DNA of 64,000 nucleotides from Ailurus styani (lineage: Eukaryota; Chordata; Mammalia; Carnivora; Ailuridae): the NCBI GenBank assembly GCA_002007465.1, contig LNAC01000734.1, positions 467,802 through 531,801 on the forward strand. The letters run 5' to 3'. Positions 45,466 through 58,063 of this stretch are shown here, piece by piece (within the stretch, counting starts at the first letter, position 1; every line of letters begins with the position of its first letter). The position numbers and the translations under genes are program-made. The notes under the pieces were generated by a model. It was given only the letters and a program-made list of their open reading frames with translations. It made no database searches and was not told the DNA's origin.

Positions 45466-45665
45466 AAGGTGATTAAGAGCATAGTCTCCACACTATGATT
45501 GTCTGGCTTGAATTCTAGCTCCCATCTTGGAATATTTTCCAAAGTTCTTTTTGCCTCAGTTTCTCACCTCTGTGAAAGAGATGGCAATAGTGCTTTTAGG
45601 ATATTGTGAATATCAAATGAGTTTATACAATGAAAGCTCCTAAGGGAGTAGGAAGCATTCTATTC
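45466..45665 (+). mobile_element. MIR
   Basis: 'gattaagagcatagtctcca', 'gtctggcttgaattctagct', 'ttttgcctcagtttctcacc' and 'gatattgtgaatatcaaatg' follow the MIR order from the tRNA-derived head to the 3' part. This is the best-preserved MIR in the window. Confidence 0.88.
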
Positions 45666-48552
45666 ATGTTAGCCTTCACTGTGAGAATGGCATATCCTAA
45701 GAATTTGCAACTCTGAAAGGCTCCAGGTTACAAATGGCAGATTTGGATTGTGAAAACTAATTGTTAAAGCTAATATTTTCCTGGAATAATTTGGAGAGGA
45801 AGAAAAAAAAAAAGCTCTAAGAGTTACCAGTAATAGTGTGGAGAGCAAAGGAAAAACTTTCTCTCTCAAGATCTCTTAAAACAGCATGCAAATCTACATA
45901 TAATCATTTACATAATGAATAAATCTTTAATGAGAGGCTCCACTATCCTTCCAAACTGTTGTATGTGGCTACCACCAGTAAGAAAGACTGTAATTACCTA
46001 AGGAAATGTCTATAAATGTACATACTAGAGCATAGATTAAGTTATATTTTCACATTTTCGTGAGCTTGTCAAGGAAATGAAACATCGATATTTTAAGGTC
46101 TTTTTTCATACTAAATTTTAGGTATAGAAATGTTTCCACAGCAGATATTCTAATGTTTCCTTGATATTTGTGACATTTTATTGTAGATTACAAGATTCTT
46201 CCAATGCATGGAACAGTAGATATATTAATGCAGTCCAATTTCTTTCCACAACTAATCTATCATCCAAAGTAAAATAAATGGCTTTCAAAGAGAGATTTAA
46301 TCATAAGCTAAAGAGAAATGGAAGCTTTAAAGACAAGATTCAAAGAAAAGAAATAAAGCCATAGCTGGCAAGGAGAAGGGGATGTGCAGAAATGCATCTT
46401 CTCTGATTTTCCTGCCCTGGATTTTCCCCCACAAGGACCTAGTGACCAAGGGATTGATCAATATTTGCTACTCACTGTCTTCAACTGGTTAAATTCAAAT
46501 CATTAATACATTAATTCCATTCCACAATTAAAAATTCCTTATGGTGGTTAAAGAGTAGCATTTTTAACCTCAAATGACCACACCACTAAATCTTGATGAA
46601 TGAAAGGAGAGATGTCTCAGTATCATGAAGGGAAACAGAGATGGGAGACCCCAATGTATTTCCAAATCGCTCTAGAACCATCCAGTTAGAAAGTCAACTG
46701 CATTCATACCCAAGCATTTCTACCTTACAGCGTCCTGTTCCCTCTGCCCTTGGAAGAGTTATGAAAACTTCAGGGGCTTCTCATTTCTTCAAATAGTCCT
46801 TTTTATTTCTCCAAGGATTTTCTAGTGTTGAGTAAAAAAAAAAAGACTAAAAAACTCAAAATTCTTTATAATAGTATATAAGGTCTAACAATCATGTCTA
46901 TATATCTTCACTCATATAGTGTATTACTCTTCCTTTTAATCAGAATTTTTCTGAATAACCATTTAAATGTTACACTTGCAGCATAGTGCTAGAGTTTGAA
47001 TCATTCTTAACCCCTTGCTTTCTCCTCAGAGCATCATTAAGACCAGCGCTACATATCCTAGGGAAGAGGAAAATAATACCACCGAAAGATTCATCCCCCC
47101 AAATTATCACAGTCACTGACTGCCCCACATAAACTCTGCCCTAAAACAGCTGATTGTAAAGTAAGTGTTGATTGGTTCCCAAAAGCTCCCCTTCACCAAA
47201 CTATGAAGATAACTTTTACTCAAAAGATCTCTATTTTCTTGCTAAAACAACCTTTGGAATTCTGAGTGTCTATTCAATTATTTTACTGTTTTTGAAAGGC
47301 TGTTGCTAAAACTACAACTCCATGTCCAAAGGTGAAAGGACACTTAAAAATTCTACTATGCCAATTGAATTAATGAATGCGAGAGAAACATCCACTTTCC
47401 AAAAACATGGTTAAAATCTGATATCATTAGTTTTTCCTAAAGATGTATGAATTTTAACAAGTTACCCACAGTTTCCCTTGGGTCTTCTTCTTCTTTTTTT
47501 TTTTTTTTAAGCTTAAAAACAGTTTTTTTCTATCTTCTTTTCAACCAGTCTATTAGTATAGAACCAAATGTGTGAGGTTATCAAGAACTATGACTGAATT
47601 AGCAGGGAAAACTACCTTGTTAAACTGGCTACATGTGCTGTTTTAAAAGAATTTCATATTCTACAAAATAATCTTTATTAGAGAATTTAGCTTAGAACCA
47701 GTGGCATAACTTCTGAATAGGGAATAATGTTTGCTACAAGAATGTGCAATAAATGGTAAAAATGTCAATAAATTACCATATATTAGAGTACATACTGCAT
47801 TGTATCTTTTATGTCACACATTTTTGTATGTTTCAAATCCCCAAACTTATAAAACACAAGGAAACTGACATTCAAAGCAATCTTTATGAACAGTTTTTTC
47901 TGTTTCATAACTCTAAGATAAGAGTTTCCATCTGCCGCAAAATATAGTCTGTCAACAGAATCCACTTGATCAAAGAGTTTTTGTCAGTTATTAAAAGAGG
48001 GAAAATCCACAAATGTGTGATTCTATGCTATCTTTTCTATTTTCTGTTTGTGGCTTACACAATTTTCATGCTTTCAAATTGTAACAATAGTTTTAACATT
48101 TTTAATACATTTTTGGTACATCACTGAGGAACATTAAGGACATTTGCATGTTTTCTGTTCTTTAGCAGTTCATTGATGATTTTCATCACCCTCCATTACC
48201 CCAAAGGAAATGTAGCCTTGCCTTTGCCTAGATAGCTATTCATCATCTCTAGAAATTTAAGTCACCTGGCTCTGAATGATTTACCATCAGAGATGAATAA
48301 TTCTCTGCCTGGGCCTTTCCCACCTCCAGCAAAGATGCCACCATTGCATTTAGGTTGGAATCGGTCTATTTAGGAAAATCTCAAGACATGTATGCAATTG
48401 AAATAAAATCCCTCCTCTGTAGGTGAACTTAAAAATACAATAGTGGTGTGATATGAGAGAAAGTTCTGAAGGCTTCTTCTGGCCATTTTTCTATGAAGCG
48501 ATAACTAGAATAAAATAATACACTGTGCAGGAAAAGTGAAAATAATTACTCA
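45666..48552. other. Longest repeat-poor stretch, no gene
   Basis: About 2.9 kb without any transposon I recognise and no gene. It includes an A11 run near 46840 and a T16 run near 47494. Short frames (60-66 codons) overlap on opposite strands and have no domain. Confidence 0.55.
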
Positions 48553-48569
48553 TGAAAAATATATATCTT

Positions 48570-48754
48570 TTTTTTCCTTTTTTTAAAAAAGATTTTATTT
48601 ATTTGAGAGAGTGAGAGAGAGAGAGCACAAGCAGGGGGTGGGTAGAGGGATAAGCAGACTCGTAGAGTGTGATGCAGGGCTTGATCCCAGGACCTTGAGA
48701 TCATGACTTGAACTGAAGCCAGATGTTTAACCAACTGAACCACCCAGTCACCTT
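48570..48754 (-). mobile_element. CAN SINE, older type, with internal deletion
   Basis: Reverse copy in which the usual GGCTCCCTGCTGAGCAGGGAGC part is reduced to 'agactcgtagagtgtgatgc'. It is flanked by tgaaaaatatatatctt (48553-48569) and tgaaaaatctatatctt (48755-48771), with one mismatch in 17. Confidence 0.94.
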
Positions 48755-48771
48755 TGAAAAATCTATATCTT

Positions 48772-48794
48772 AAAAAAAAAAAAAAAAAAAAAAC
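48772..48794 (+). repeat. Poly-A run
   Basis: A run of about 23 A directly after the right target duplication of the neighbouring SINE. The SINE's own A-tail is on its other side, so this run belongs to the target. Confidence 0.9.
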
Positions 48795-48937
48795 ACAAAA
48801 CTAGAATGTTCTTTTATTTTGGTGCTGAAAGCATTGTGGTAAATTTTAATCACTTTGATAGACTCCCTCACATTAAAATAGATCTGATACATTGATTTGC
48901 AAGTTTAGCTTGATGATTCACTCAAACTTCTCATTTT

Positions 48938-49137
48938 TTTTTTAAACATTTTATTTATTTATTTGACACAGAGAGAGGGATTACAAGTAGGCAGAGAGGC
49001 AGGCAGAGAGAGAAGAGAGAGGAGGAAGCAGGCTCCCTGCTGAGCAGAGAGCCCGATGCGGGCCTCGATCCCAGGACCCTGGGATCATGACCTGAGCCGA
49101 AAGCAGAGGCTTTAACCCACTGAGTCACCCAGGCGCC
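48938..49137 (-). mobile_element. CAN SINE, recent mustelid-type
   Basis: Reverse copy ending 'gagtcacccaggcgcc'. It is flanked by a perfect 17-bp repeat, ctcaaacttctcatttt (48921-48937 and 49138-49154). Confidence 0.97.
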
Positions 49138-49279
49138 CTCAAACTTCTCATTTTCTGATCATCGTCATGTTTTACAATTTCTAGGGAAGGCCTGGCCTTG
49201 AAAATGTAACTGCCTCCTATAGATCATCCTTCACTGCTTCACAATTAAACCTGCTTTAAGTAAAATCTGTCCTGTTTAA

Positions 49280-49510
49280 CAACTTCAGTGTCCTCTATCC
49301 CTTGAAAAATCAAACCCAAACTCCTTAACATGGATCCAAGACTCTTCACCATCTGTCTCATACTCTTCCCAAGTCTTCTCATCAGTCACATTCTTTATGC
49401 TCTGGACTGTCTTGGCGATTTGGGCTCTTAGAATTCACCATCATCTCACCTTATTGTCACACATGGTTTCTCTACCAGGAGAGTTCTTACCCTCTCTTTA
49501 GCTGGCTAAC
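49280..49510 (+). mobile_element. LINE-2 fragment
   Basis: 'aaaatcaaacccaaactcct' and 'ccaagactcttcaccatctg' match the order of the L2 region ahead of its 3' end, and 'ctttatgctctggactgtct' follows. It is decayed and non-coding. Confidence 0.72.
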
Positions 49511-49592
49511 AGTACCTATGACTGTAGCATTTTCATTTCAACGTTTATTTCCAGAAAAATAATGCATATTTTTCATTAAAAAATTCAGTTGG

Positions 49593-49820
49593 GTGGCACC
49601 TGGGTGGCTCAGTCAATTAAGCATCTGACTCTTGATTTAGGCTCAGATCATAGTTTCAGGGTCATGAGATCTGAGATGGAGCCCCAAGTTGGGCTGCCCA
49701 CTCTGAGGAGATTCTGCTTGTGAGTCTTTCCCTCTCTTTCCCCCTCTCCCACTGCCCCTCTCCCTGTCGTGTGCGCATGCACTCTCTCTCTCTAAAATAA
49801 ATAAACAAATCTTAAAAAAT
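49593..49820 (+). mobile_element. CAN SINE, older type, long form
   Basis: 'ggtggcacctgggtggctca' then GACTCTTGATTTAGGCTCAGATCATAG and GGTCATGAGATCTGAGATGGAGCC, the long older carnivore form, with a GTGTGCGCATGCACTCTCTC pre-tail. The 105-codon minus-strand frame across it is SINE and flank. Confidence 0.94.
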
Positions 49821-50100
49821 TTTTTTAATCCAATGGAATTATTTGGAAAATAAAAGTTCCCCCTTTCCCTACCTTCTGTACCCCTGCAGGTCTTGATTCT
49901 CAAAACACAGCCAGCTACATAATTGGTGGCACCCAGAGCAAAATGAAAATATGGGAACATTTATTCTAAAAACAAGAAAAAAATTCGGTTAAAAGTACTA
50001 AAACATAAAGACTTTTTCTTTTCTCTGTAGTCTCTCAACTTATAGTGCTGTTCTATTTTTATTATTTAATGTCATTTTAAGTAAAAAAATTTATTTTTGA
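49821..50100. other. No feature recognised
   Basis: Unique-looking spacer between two SINEs. Confidence 0.45.
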
Positions 50101-50118
50101 TGTATCTTGCTATTCTTC

Positions 50119-50329
50119 TTTTGTAAGTTTTTATTTATTTATTTTTAAGATTTTATTTATTTATTTGACACAGAGAGAGAGATCACAAGTAGGCAGAGAG
50201 GCAGGCAGAGAGGAGGAAGCAGGCTCCCTGCTAAGCAGGGAGCCCGATGTGGGCCTTGATCCCAGGACCCTGAGATCATGACTTGAGCTGAAGGCAGAGG
50301 CTTTAACCCACTGAACCACCCAGGCGCCC
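50119..50329 (-). mobile_element. CAN SINE, recent mustelid-type
   Basis: Reverse copy ending 'gaaccacccaggcgccc', with a T-rich tail broken by Gs and As. Flanks 'tgtatcttgctattc' and 'tatatcttaccattc' are a target duplication with a few differences. Confidence 0.94.
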
Positions 50330-50344
50330 TATATCTTACCATTC

Positions 50345-51779
50345 ATTTTTGTATTATAGAATGACAGTATTAAAGTGTAAATATAAAGCCATTTAACTTG
50401 TATATGGAATCTCCAAAATTATACAATTCATATGTCATAGCTTGTATATGAATATTCATTTAATTCTTACCAGAAGGGTGGACATACTGCACAGAACTCC
50501 CTTGATTGTTTTTATTTCACTTCGGCATATATATACATTCTACTAACACTCTCTACTTCTGGCTAGTCTTTCCCTTTCCTTCTATGTCATCATTTTCATT
50601 GTAAATGTTGGTTAATTCAGGGAAGTTCCACTACCACTAACTCAGTTGTAGAAATAACATGCATCCTTTCCATCATTTGAATCTTGCTGAACTTCCACCA
50701 GGTATGGTCCACCAGAAGTCTGAGCTCATGAGGCATCTCAAGAATTATGTACACATGGGGTAGCAAGGAAGACTGGGAACACGCACTGTATATATCTACT
50801 GCTTACACATGTGCTCTTTTGTCCCATTGGACTTTACTCACAAGACTTAAGTTCAAAGATAAAATTATTAAAAACTTCAAGATTACAACAGCAGAGCATT
50901 AAATCAGGCATAGGACCCCTCAGAGTCTGGGGTCTTGTATAACTACATGGGAATCATATGGCTTCATGGGAAACCAGCATGGACACAGAGGCAGCCATTT
51001 TCAACTATTTGAGCTGTCTTTTCTGAAATACCTAAATAATGTGTAAAAAACTCACTCATTATTAGCACTATTATAGATCATTAATTACACTAATATAAAA
51101 TGCAAGGATTTTGCATTTTTACAATGTATGTGCATAATTATGTCCTCCAATGTAATTATATAATAATTTTGTTAAGTTAATAATCAGTGTTCATATTATG
51201 ACTTTAAATCTTATTTATAATTGAACAAGGTAGTGTATTATGATCATATAATCATTTCTTCTATAACTTTCTGTTTTCACTGGAGTTAATAAACTCCTTA
51301 CTTATTTGCTTTGATAAACTCCTTACTTATTTGCTTTGTTTTCTCTTAATTTAACTCCAAAAACTCCAATCAAATTCCTTCTTATTTAGAAGGCAATTAT
51401 CAGTATCTTTTTTATTCAATCAAAGCCTGGATTTGCAGATTTCTAGATTTGCTGTACATGTTCTAGGAAATTCCACTCTTCTTTCTCCTATTTTCTGCAT
51501 TCTTCTCCTTTTTCTGCATTCCAATTCCTCCCTCTTTTTGGATTATAGTACAATACATCATCAAGTTCCTAAGAATAAGAACATGGAGGTAAAAGTTTTG
51601 AGACCTTGCATGGCTGAAAATACCTTTCTTTTATTCTCCAAATTGATCAGTGGTTTGGGTGCAGATTCAAAGTTAGAAATCATTTTCTGTCAAAACTTGG
51701 AGGACAATGCACTATTGTCTTTCAACTTCAGATGTAACAGCTAGAAATAGAGTGGTTTTTTTTTTAATATCAGTTATTT
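50345..51779. other. Unique AT-rich DNA, no gene
   Basis: No clear transposon. It contains a perfect 25-bp tandem duplication at 51289-51338. A frame of 103 codons at 51433-51744 shows no domain I recognise. Confidence 0.45.
51289..51338. repeat. 25-bp perfect tandem duplication
   Basis: The 25-bp unit beginning ataaactccttac and ending ttgctttg occurs at 51289-51313 and immediately again at 51314-51338 without a mismatch. Confidence 0.97.
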
Positions 51780-53335
51780 GTATGTGATTAATCCCCTTCC
51801 TTTCTGAAAACATTTAGGATTACAAGCTCTTCTTTCTTTTAGTATTTTGAAAATGTTCCCCCACTATCTTCTTGATTTCATTGCTTTGGACAGTAAGTCT
51901 ACTGTCATCCTTATATTTGTTTCTTTATAGATAGCATGTATTTTTATTCAGACTGTTTTTAGTTTTGAGAAATTTGACAATGATGTACCTTGGTCTAGCT
52001 TTTTTTTCTCTATGTTTCAAGGGAAAAATATTTAAGGCATAGGATTCATTGAGATTTGTGGATCTGAGGGTTTTTAGTTTTTACCAAACATAGAAAAATT
52101 TTAGCCATTATTACCTAAAACATTTTCTGTTCCCCCTAATCCTTTCAGGAATTCCAATTATAGGCAAATTAGGGTATTTAAAGTTATCCTATACCTCTTA
52201 TTGCTCTTTTATTGTTTTTTTTAATTCTCTTTTTTCTCTGTTCTTCAATTTGTATAGTTTCTTCTGTTCACTGGCATTTTCTTCTGCAAAGTGTCAGCTG
52301 CTGTTAATTTCATCAAATGTATGTTTTCATCTCAGGTAATTTGGTTTTCATTTTTCAGAATTTGGTTTTGGTTTCCTGTCTTTACTTGACTTTTTAAACA
52401 TGTGGAATACAATTATAATAACTGTTTCAATGTCCTTGTCTGCTTATTTTAACATCTAAATCGGTTCTGAGTCAACTTGGATTAATTTTTCTTGACATTA
52501 TGGGCCTTATTTTCCTACTTTCTTTCATGTCTGTTAATTTTTTATTTGATACCCCTCAGTGTGAATTTTACCTTTTTGGATGCAAAATACATTTGTCTTA
52601 CTGTAAACATTCTTAGACTTGGATCTAAGATATGGCCTCATTACTTAAAATGGCTTCCTTTCAGTTCTTGTTTATAAGATTTGCTGAGTAGGACTGGAGC
52701 AAAGCTCAATCTAGGGCTAAGATACTATATTACTAAGGTAAGACCCAAGATTCTCTGTGTACTCAGTTCACTACAAATCTTGAGGTTTCCCATCTGGATG
52801 GTGGGAGCTGACACTATTCCCAGTCCTGTATGAGCACAGAGCACTGTTACATCACATCTGTTAGGAAAACCCTCTCCCTGGATACAGATCACTTCCTTTT
52901 ACATAGCATTTCAGTACTCAGCTGAACACTTGAGGAGATCCTCTGCACATCTCCAGGGTTCTCTCTCTGAACTTCTCTCTCCTCTTCAGTGCTCTGTCCT
53001 TCAGTTACATCTGGATTGTTCTTTCCAGAGCCTCAGTTCCTTTATTCCAAGTCAGGGGGTCTGAGTTCTTCCTCCCTCTGCTACAGTCTGGAAAGTTCTC
53101 AAAGCAATAGCTGGGTTTCATATAGGACTCATTTTATTTGCTTCTCAATTTGGGGAATTATTGTCCTTTGTTGTCTGATGTCCAATGCTTGTCATTTGCT
53201 GTGTCATTATCATGTTCAATTTTTTTTTTTTGGTTGTCTCAAGCAGGAGAGTAAAGCTGTTTTTTGTTACTCTGTCTTGAACATAAACAGAAGTCCCACC
53301 TATCAGACCTCATGTTTTAAATTTCAGAGCATTTA
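51780..53335 (-). mobile_element. Ancient LINE (HAL1/L1M-like)
   Basis: Antisense LINE landmarks occur in order: 'gttcccccactatcttcttg', 'aatttgacaatgatgtacct', 'tttagccattattacctaaa', 'caggaattccaattatagg', 'ctctgttcttcaatttgtat' and, near the right end, 'ttactctgtcttgaacataa'. Frames inside it are decayed. Confidence 0.7.
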
Positions 53336-53362
53336 TTTTATTATTTAGCTCAATTTTCTGTC

Positions 53363-53367
53363 TTTTT

Positions 53368-53404
<37 letters not shown>
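53363..53404. repeat. (TTTA)n microsatellite
   Basis: About nine consecutive ATTT units between the old LINE and an old LTR. Confidence 0.95.
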
Positions 53405-53406
<2 letters not shown>

Positions 53407-53419
53407 TGTGGAGTCAATG

Positions 53420-53790
53420 TCTTATCTTATGTCTCTTAAGACTAGTTTGATTCTGCTTTCTGTCCCGTTCTAGTAAGCTGTCTTTGGACATCTCTGGTAA
53501 GTCATATGTGAGCTACATGATGTGTGGCACATCCAAGCAGAGACAGTATAAAAGCTCTGGGTAATTCTCCAATCTCTCTTGTGCTTAGGAGACCAGCAGT
53601 GCTCCAGATGGCCCAGCAACTCTCAGTCTGGTTTTCTGAAAGACCATGTGAAACAAAGCCCTCCTAAACACTTAGAGTGGACTTTACATGAGTAAGAAAT
53701 ATATATTTGTATGTTAAGCCTTGAGAGTTGGGGGTTATTTTATATGCAGTTGAATCTTGATTCATCTATCTTGATTAATACCCTGACTCC
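53420..53790 (+). mobile_element. Old MLT1-type LTR
   Basis: 'tgtgctlagga'-like text at 53580 (tgtgcttagga), 'aagaccatgtgaaacaaagc', 'catgagtaagaaatatatat' and 'gttaagccttgagagttggg' followed by GGTTATTTTATATGCAG match the second half of older MLT1 LTRs. It is more decayed than the three other MLT1 copies. Confidence 0.6.
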
Positions 53791-53844
53791 CAAAGAAAAG
53801 ATTTGTTTCCCTAACTTTTGCTTTTTGCTTGTCAACCTATATTG

Positions 53845-53960
53845 CAATGTGTTTTCTCCACTGAAAGCTCTTTGAAGGCAGAGGTAATGCCACATATCCA
53901 TAGTTACTTAGGAAATATTGGCTGAAAAGATGAATGGCAGGGTTTAAGTCTTCTAGTGTA
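53845..53960 (+). mobile_element. LINE-2 3' end
   Basis: 'ctgaaagctctttgaaggca' then 'gaggtaatgccacatatcca' and 'aggaaatattggctgaaaag' follow the L2 3' end, including the position of its terminal short repeat. Confidence 0.65.
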
Positions 53961-54844
53961 ACATATCGAGTATAATTGATGCTTATAAATATAATTACTG
54001 TATGGATTGAAACAACATAGATACATTAGCAGTAAAAATGAAATATAATAATATAATTGCATTCATGCATAACATTTGGGAAAAATCCTGAACTTTTCCT
54101 TTCTCCAGCTTTTTAAAATTCATTTATGTGGGAAGGATTTATTGTACACCTAGTAATCATATGCTGTGCTTCTTTCTAGGATATGGCCCTAAGAATAAGA
54201 GTATTTGAATTGAATTCTAGGACTTACAACCTTATCTGGGATTTCAGGGGGAAAAATGGCATAATAGACTTTCTTTATTAAAAAGGATATATGGCCATAT
54301 CAATTCAATGCTTGCTGGAATGACTTTAAATACTACTTTCTATATTGGAAAGATTATGTCCAAATACAAATGCAGTTGTCTGTGAGCTAGTTATGTGGAA
54401 ACACTAAATAGGGATATAGCTCTAAAGATGTTAGCTCCAAAAGTGTATGTGGCAGAGCTCTTACTTAATTTCCTTCTATCTTTTCTTTTTTTTCTTCCAT
54501 GGAAGTTAACTTTTACCCCAATAAAATACCCATTTATTTCTCAACATGGATTTATTACTACCTTCTAGCTGACAAATTTTAACAGTCATATTTTGGTTCC
54601 ATTTTTTCCTTGTCTCATGTATACAATTGTAGCTCCTCAAAGACAGGGCAAAGACCACATAGGGCAAAGACAGTGTAAAAGATTGACCAATTTACCAGGC
54701 ATAGCACCTAAGCATAACATAAACATTCATTATGTAGCTATACACATAGGTAATTTACATGGAGTTCTCTTAAATATATAAATCCAGAAAAGTTTTGTTT
54801 AAACTAATATTTCAGAATTTCTTATATCCACTTCATATAGTCAT
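53961..54844. other. Mostly unique; faint ancient repeat at 54110-54240
   Basis: The sub-region 54110-54240 may be a very old interspersed repeat. The rest is unassigned, and no gene is seen. Confidence 0.35.
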
Positions 54845-55030
54845 TATTTTTAAACATGTACTATATGCAAATCATTTTTGTAAGTGCAGTGGCCATCTAA
54901 AGGAAAAATAAACATAACTCTCCTCTCTTGTGGAGCTTACAATTCTAAAACCTGAAGGTCAGATTATGACAAGTGCTATGTGTAAAAATAAATCTGGAAA
55001 GGAACAATAAAGTGCTAGAGCATGGCGATG
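54845..55030 (+). mobile_element. Ancient interspersed repeat, class uncertain
   Basis: 'tctcttgtggagcttacaat' and 'atgacaagtgctatgtgtaa' fit a common old mammalian repeat that I cannot classify with confidence (L2-like). Confidence 0.45.
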
Positions 55031-55624
55031 ATAATATTTCTCATAATTTGATACTGTAAGGTCTTATGATATGAATGAGTATCCAATAGACTCTGTAAAA
55101 TGTTAAACAGTTTTCACCATAAAGCATTACTGTTTATTTTCCTGAGACTGCTTATGTACCTTCCTTTTAAATCTCTATCCTTAGAATCATAGTGACCTGT
55201 AACTACTCCTGGATGGAGGGATCCTATGAAACAGACACTCTCATGTGTTTAAAGTACACTGGTTTTAGACAGGAAAATAATTATGCATTTAAAATATATA
55301 GGATTTTGAGCATTTAAAATCTAAATAATTAAAATTAATAAGGCAACGTCAACTGAGTTAGTTAAATTTAGAAACAGAATTCATATCTTTTAATTTCAGC
55401 AAGTGTGCCAAGCACAACATGATTGAGAAGGTGCTTTCTGAGGGCTCCACATGTCATTTACTATTACAAAGTAAATATTTTTCGAGTCATGTAAGATTCT
55501 ACAGAGTCTTCTATTTTATTTATCCTGACTTCAAGTGATCAAAATCTGGAAGAATAAATTTAGAGATATTTTCTTTCAATTATTACATTTCTGCATGATT
55601 TGGTAACATGTCTTTTTGGAACAC
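55031..55624. other. No feature recognised
   Basis: AT-rich unique-looking sequence without a gene. Confidence 0.45.
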
Positions 55625-55800
55625 AAGTTTTGACCTCAGGAGAGCTGATGCTTGTTTTCAACCCGCTGATTTCTTGACTGATCTTACCCAAGTCATATAA
55701 TCTCCTGCTTGAGTTTCCTCATCTGAAAAGCAGAGATAAGAATAGTTTCTTGCTGTTACTGTTACGATCGAAATGTGAATATCTCTAAAGCCTTGGTATA
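55625..55800 (+). mobile_element. MIR
   Basis: 'acccaagtcatataatctcc' followed by 'gagtttcctcatctgaaaag' and 'agataagaatagtttcttgc' matches the MIR core and 3' half. Confidence 0.75.
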
Positions 55801-57094
55801 CAGAAGAATTAGGCCAAGGTAAGACAGTATAATAAAATACTGTAACTTTAACCTGATCTGGCCGGTGGGGTACTTGCCCTCCATTGCCAAAGTAATTTAT
55901 CCCACAGTCACAACTATTACTTAAAGCTTGACTTTTTCAAAGGTCAAAGTCAAGTCATCTGTTATGTTTGGCTGGGATCCCACTCTCATCCATTCTTTGA
56001 AATTTTGAAGTCAGACATAAAAGATGTAGGTAGAGAAGAGGATAGCTCCATTGTTAACAACAAAGCTGGCTCTGCCTTCTGTCTCGCCCAGACCCTTCTC
56101 CACCCCATCAACATTCCACATCCAGGTCTGCGTCAGGCCCCAGAGCATTTGACACACGTAACTTACCAGCTTGGCGATGTGCATGAGTGAAGTTCCTGGT
56201 CCCTTTACTTTAGGAACTTAGAGTCAATTAGGGGAGACTCTAGTAACAGGAAATAGCAACAGATTACTCAGAGGCTCTCTGATATAGATGAAAACTGGTG
56301 TAGAAGCCATCAGGTATATCTTGTTATGAGGTATATTAAGACAAACTGTAGTTCTAAGCATCCCATTTAATCCCTTTAAGTTAATACTACCCCTATTGCT
56401 CTGTACATGTAACCTCTTCTCCTCTGCCACTTCTGCCTGTGTCTATAGGACTAAGACCTTCTCAATGTCCCAATTTTACATTAAATTAAAATAATTTAAA
56501 AATATACTTTTAATTACCATCATATTCTTCTTCTTTTCACAAGTTTCTAAAACAGTGATTCTAGACTCTATCAGACTTAACACCTTCTTTTTATTATAAA
56601 TATTTTAACACCCAATTTCTCTCCTAAAATGAAATTCAGAGATAATAACCTACGTGTTGCATATATTTTTAAAAATCATTTAAAAATCTCTAAATAGACT
56701 ATCAAGCAAATTTGATCAAAAATACCTTATAACAACACACATTTCAGTTTTTGGCTATGACCTTACAGAGAAGACATAATGAAATAATAAGGTACTTGCT
56801 CTGGTTTGTTGAATATTTGTTAATTCAACAGCTACAAAAGCAGATTGATACAAATGTGTTGTCCTGGAATCTCAAGCATTAACATTGTTATTAGTGTTGT
56901 GTTTCCTAAAGTAGTGAACAACTCTTGGCATAGTAAAACTTCTGTTGATTTGATAGTTGCTTTGTTGAAAAATACAATGTGTATTTTACACATTTTACAC
57001 AATGTGTATTTATACAATGCAATTTGTGTATTAAAACTACACAAAAACATTTTTGTTTACATTAAATGAAGTGGGGTTTTAGGCAAAGAGAATT
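55801..57094. other. No gene or clear repeat
   Basis: Unique-looking for 1.3 kb. Direct and inverted short repeats of AATGTGTATTT/ACACATT occur near 56970-57030. Frames of 60-74 codons overlap on opposite strands. Confidence 0.45.
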
Positions 57095-57104
57095 CTTAAC
57101 ATTT

Positions 57105-57304
57105 TTTTTTAAAGATTTTATTTATTCATTTGACACAGAGAGAGAGATTACAGGTAGGCAGAGAGGCAGGCAGAGAGAGAGGAGAGAGGAGGAAGCAGGC
57201 TCCCTGCTAAGCAGAGAGCCCGATGTGGGCCTCGATCCCAGGACCCTGGAATCATGACCTGAGCCGAAGGCAGTGGCTTTAACCCACTGAGCCACCCAGG
57301 CGCC
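57105..57304 (-). mobile_element. CAN SINE, recent mustelid-type
   Basis: Reverse copy ending 'gagccacccaggcgcc'. It is flanked by the 10-bp repeat cttaacattt (57095-57104 and 57305-57314). Confidence 0.96.
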
Positions 57305-58063
57305 CTTAACATTTATTTTAAACTATATGACTATCTCATAGATATTTCCAAAGCTACAAAGTTCCGAATGTAGGAAAAGGTCCAAATGTGGTACTGTCCT
57401 GTGAATTCCCAAAGGTCTAGCTTCCCTGATTCATCTCTGTACTAAATATCGGAAGTACCTTTAAATGAATGTGAAACCACACAAGCACACATGTGCATCA
57501 AAAGTGCCACCTGGAGAGTAACAATGTCCATCTGAGAACAAATGGTATAAAAGGCATAGTTTGGGCTTTCCTCTTCCATATATTTCTCAATACAATGTAT
57601 CTGGCACTAGTCCTCACCATTTCCATGTAGTATTTTATTGCGTAAAATACCACTTTGTTTAACCATTTATTACCTTGCTGGGCCATTGGGTGGCTTTCAC
57701 ATTACGAAGTAATGGACATATGTTTAAGGACATACGTTTCTTATTCATCTCAGGAACTTCAGGACTGAAACGAATAGAATTTCTGGGTCCTAGAGGAGGT
57801 GTATGCTTAACTTCAGTAGAAATTGCCAGATGTTTTCCAAAGAGATTCTCCCATTTTACATTCCCATCGACAAATTAGGGCCATGATCATCTAGTGTTTT
57901 CCAACTTTTTACTTTTAGACAGTCTAAGTAGTGTGTTGTATCTAATTGTGGTTTTAATTTGCATTTCTCTAATGAATAACGGCTTAAAAATATTTTGAAA
58001 TATTCATTGGTCACTTAGATATCTTCTCATGTGACATTTCTCTTCAAGACTCTGCCCAATTTT

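Noticed and set aside
53545..53560. TATA-like promoter (cagtataaaagctctggg)
   Set aside because: It lies inside an old MLT1-type LTR in AT-rich DNA, with no transcript evidence or downstream gene.
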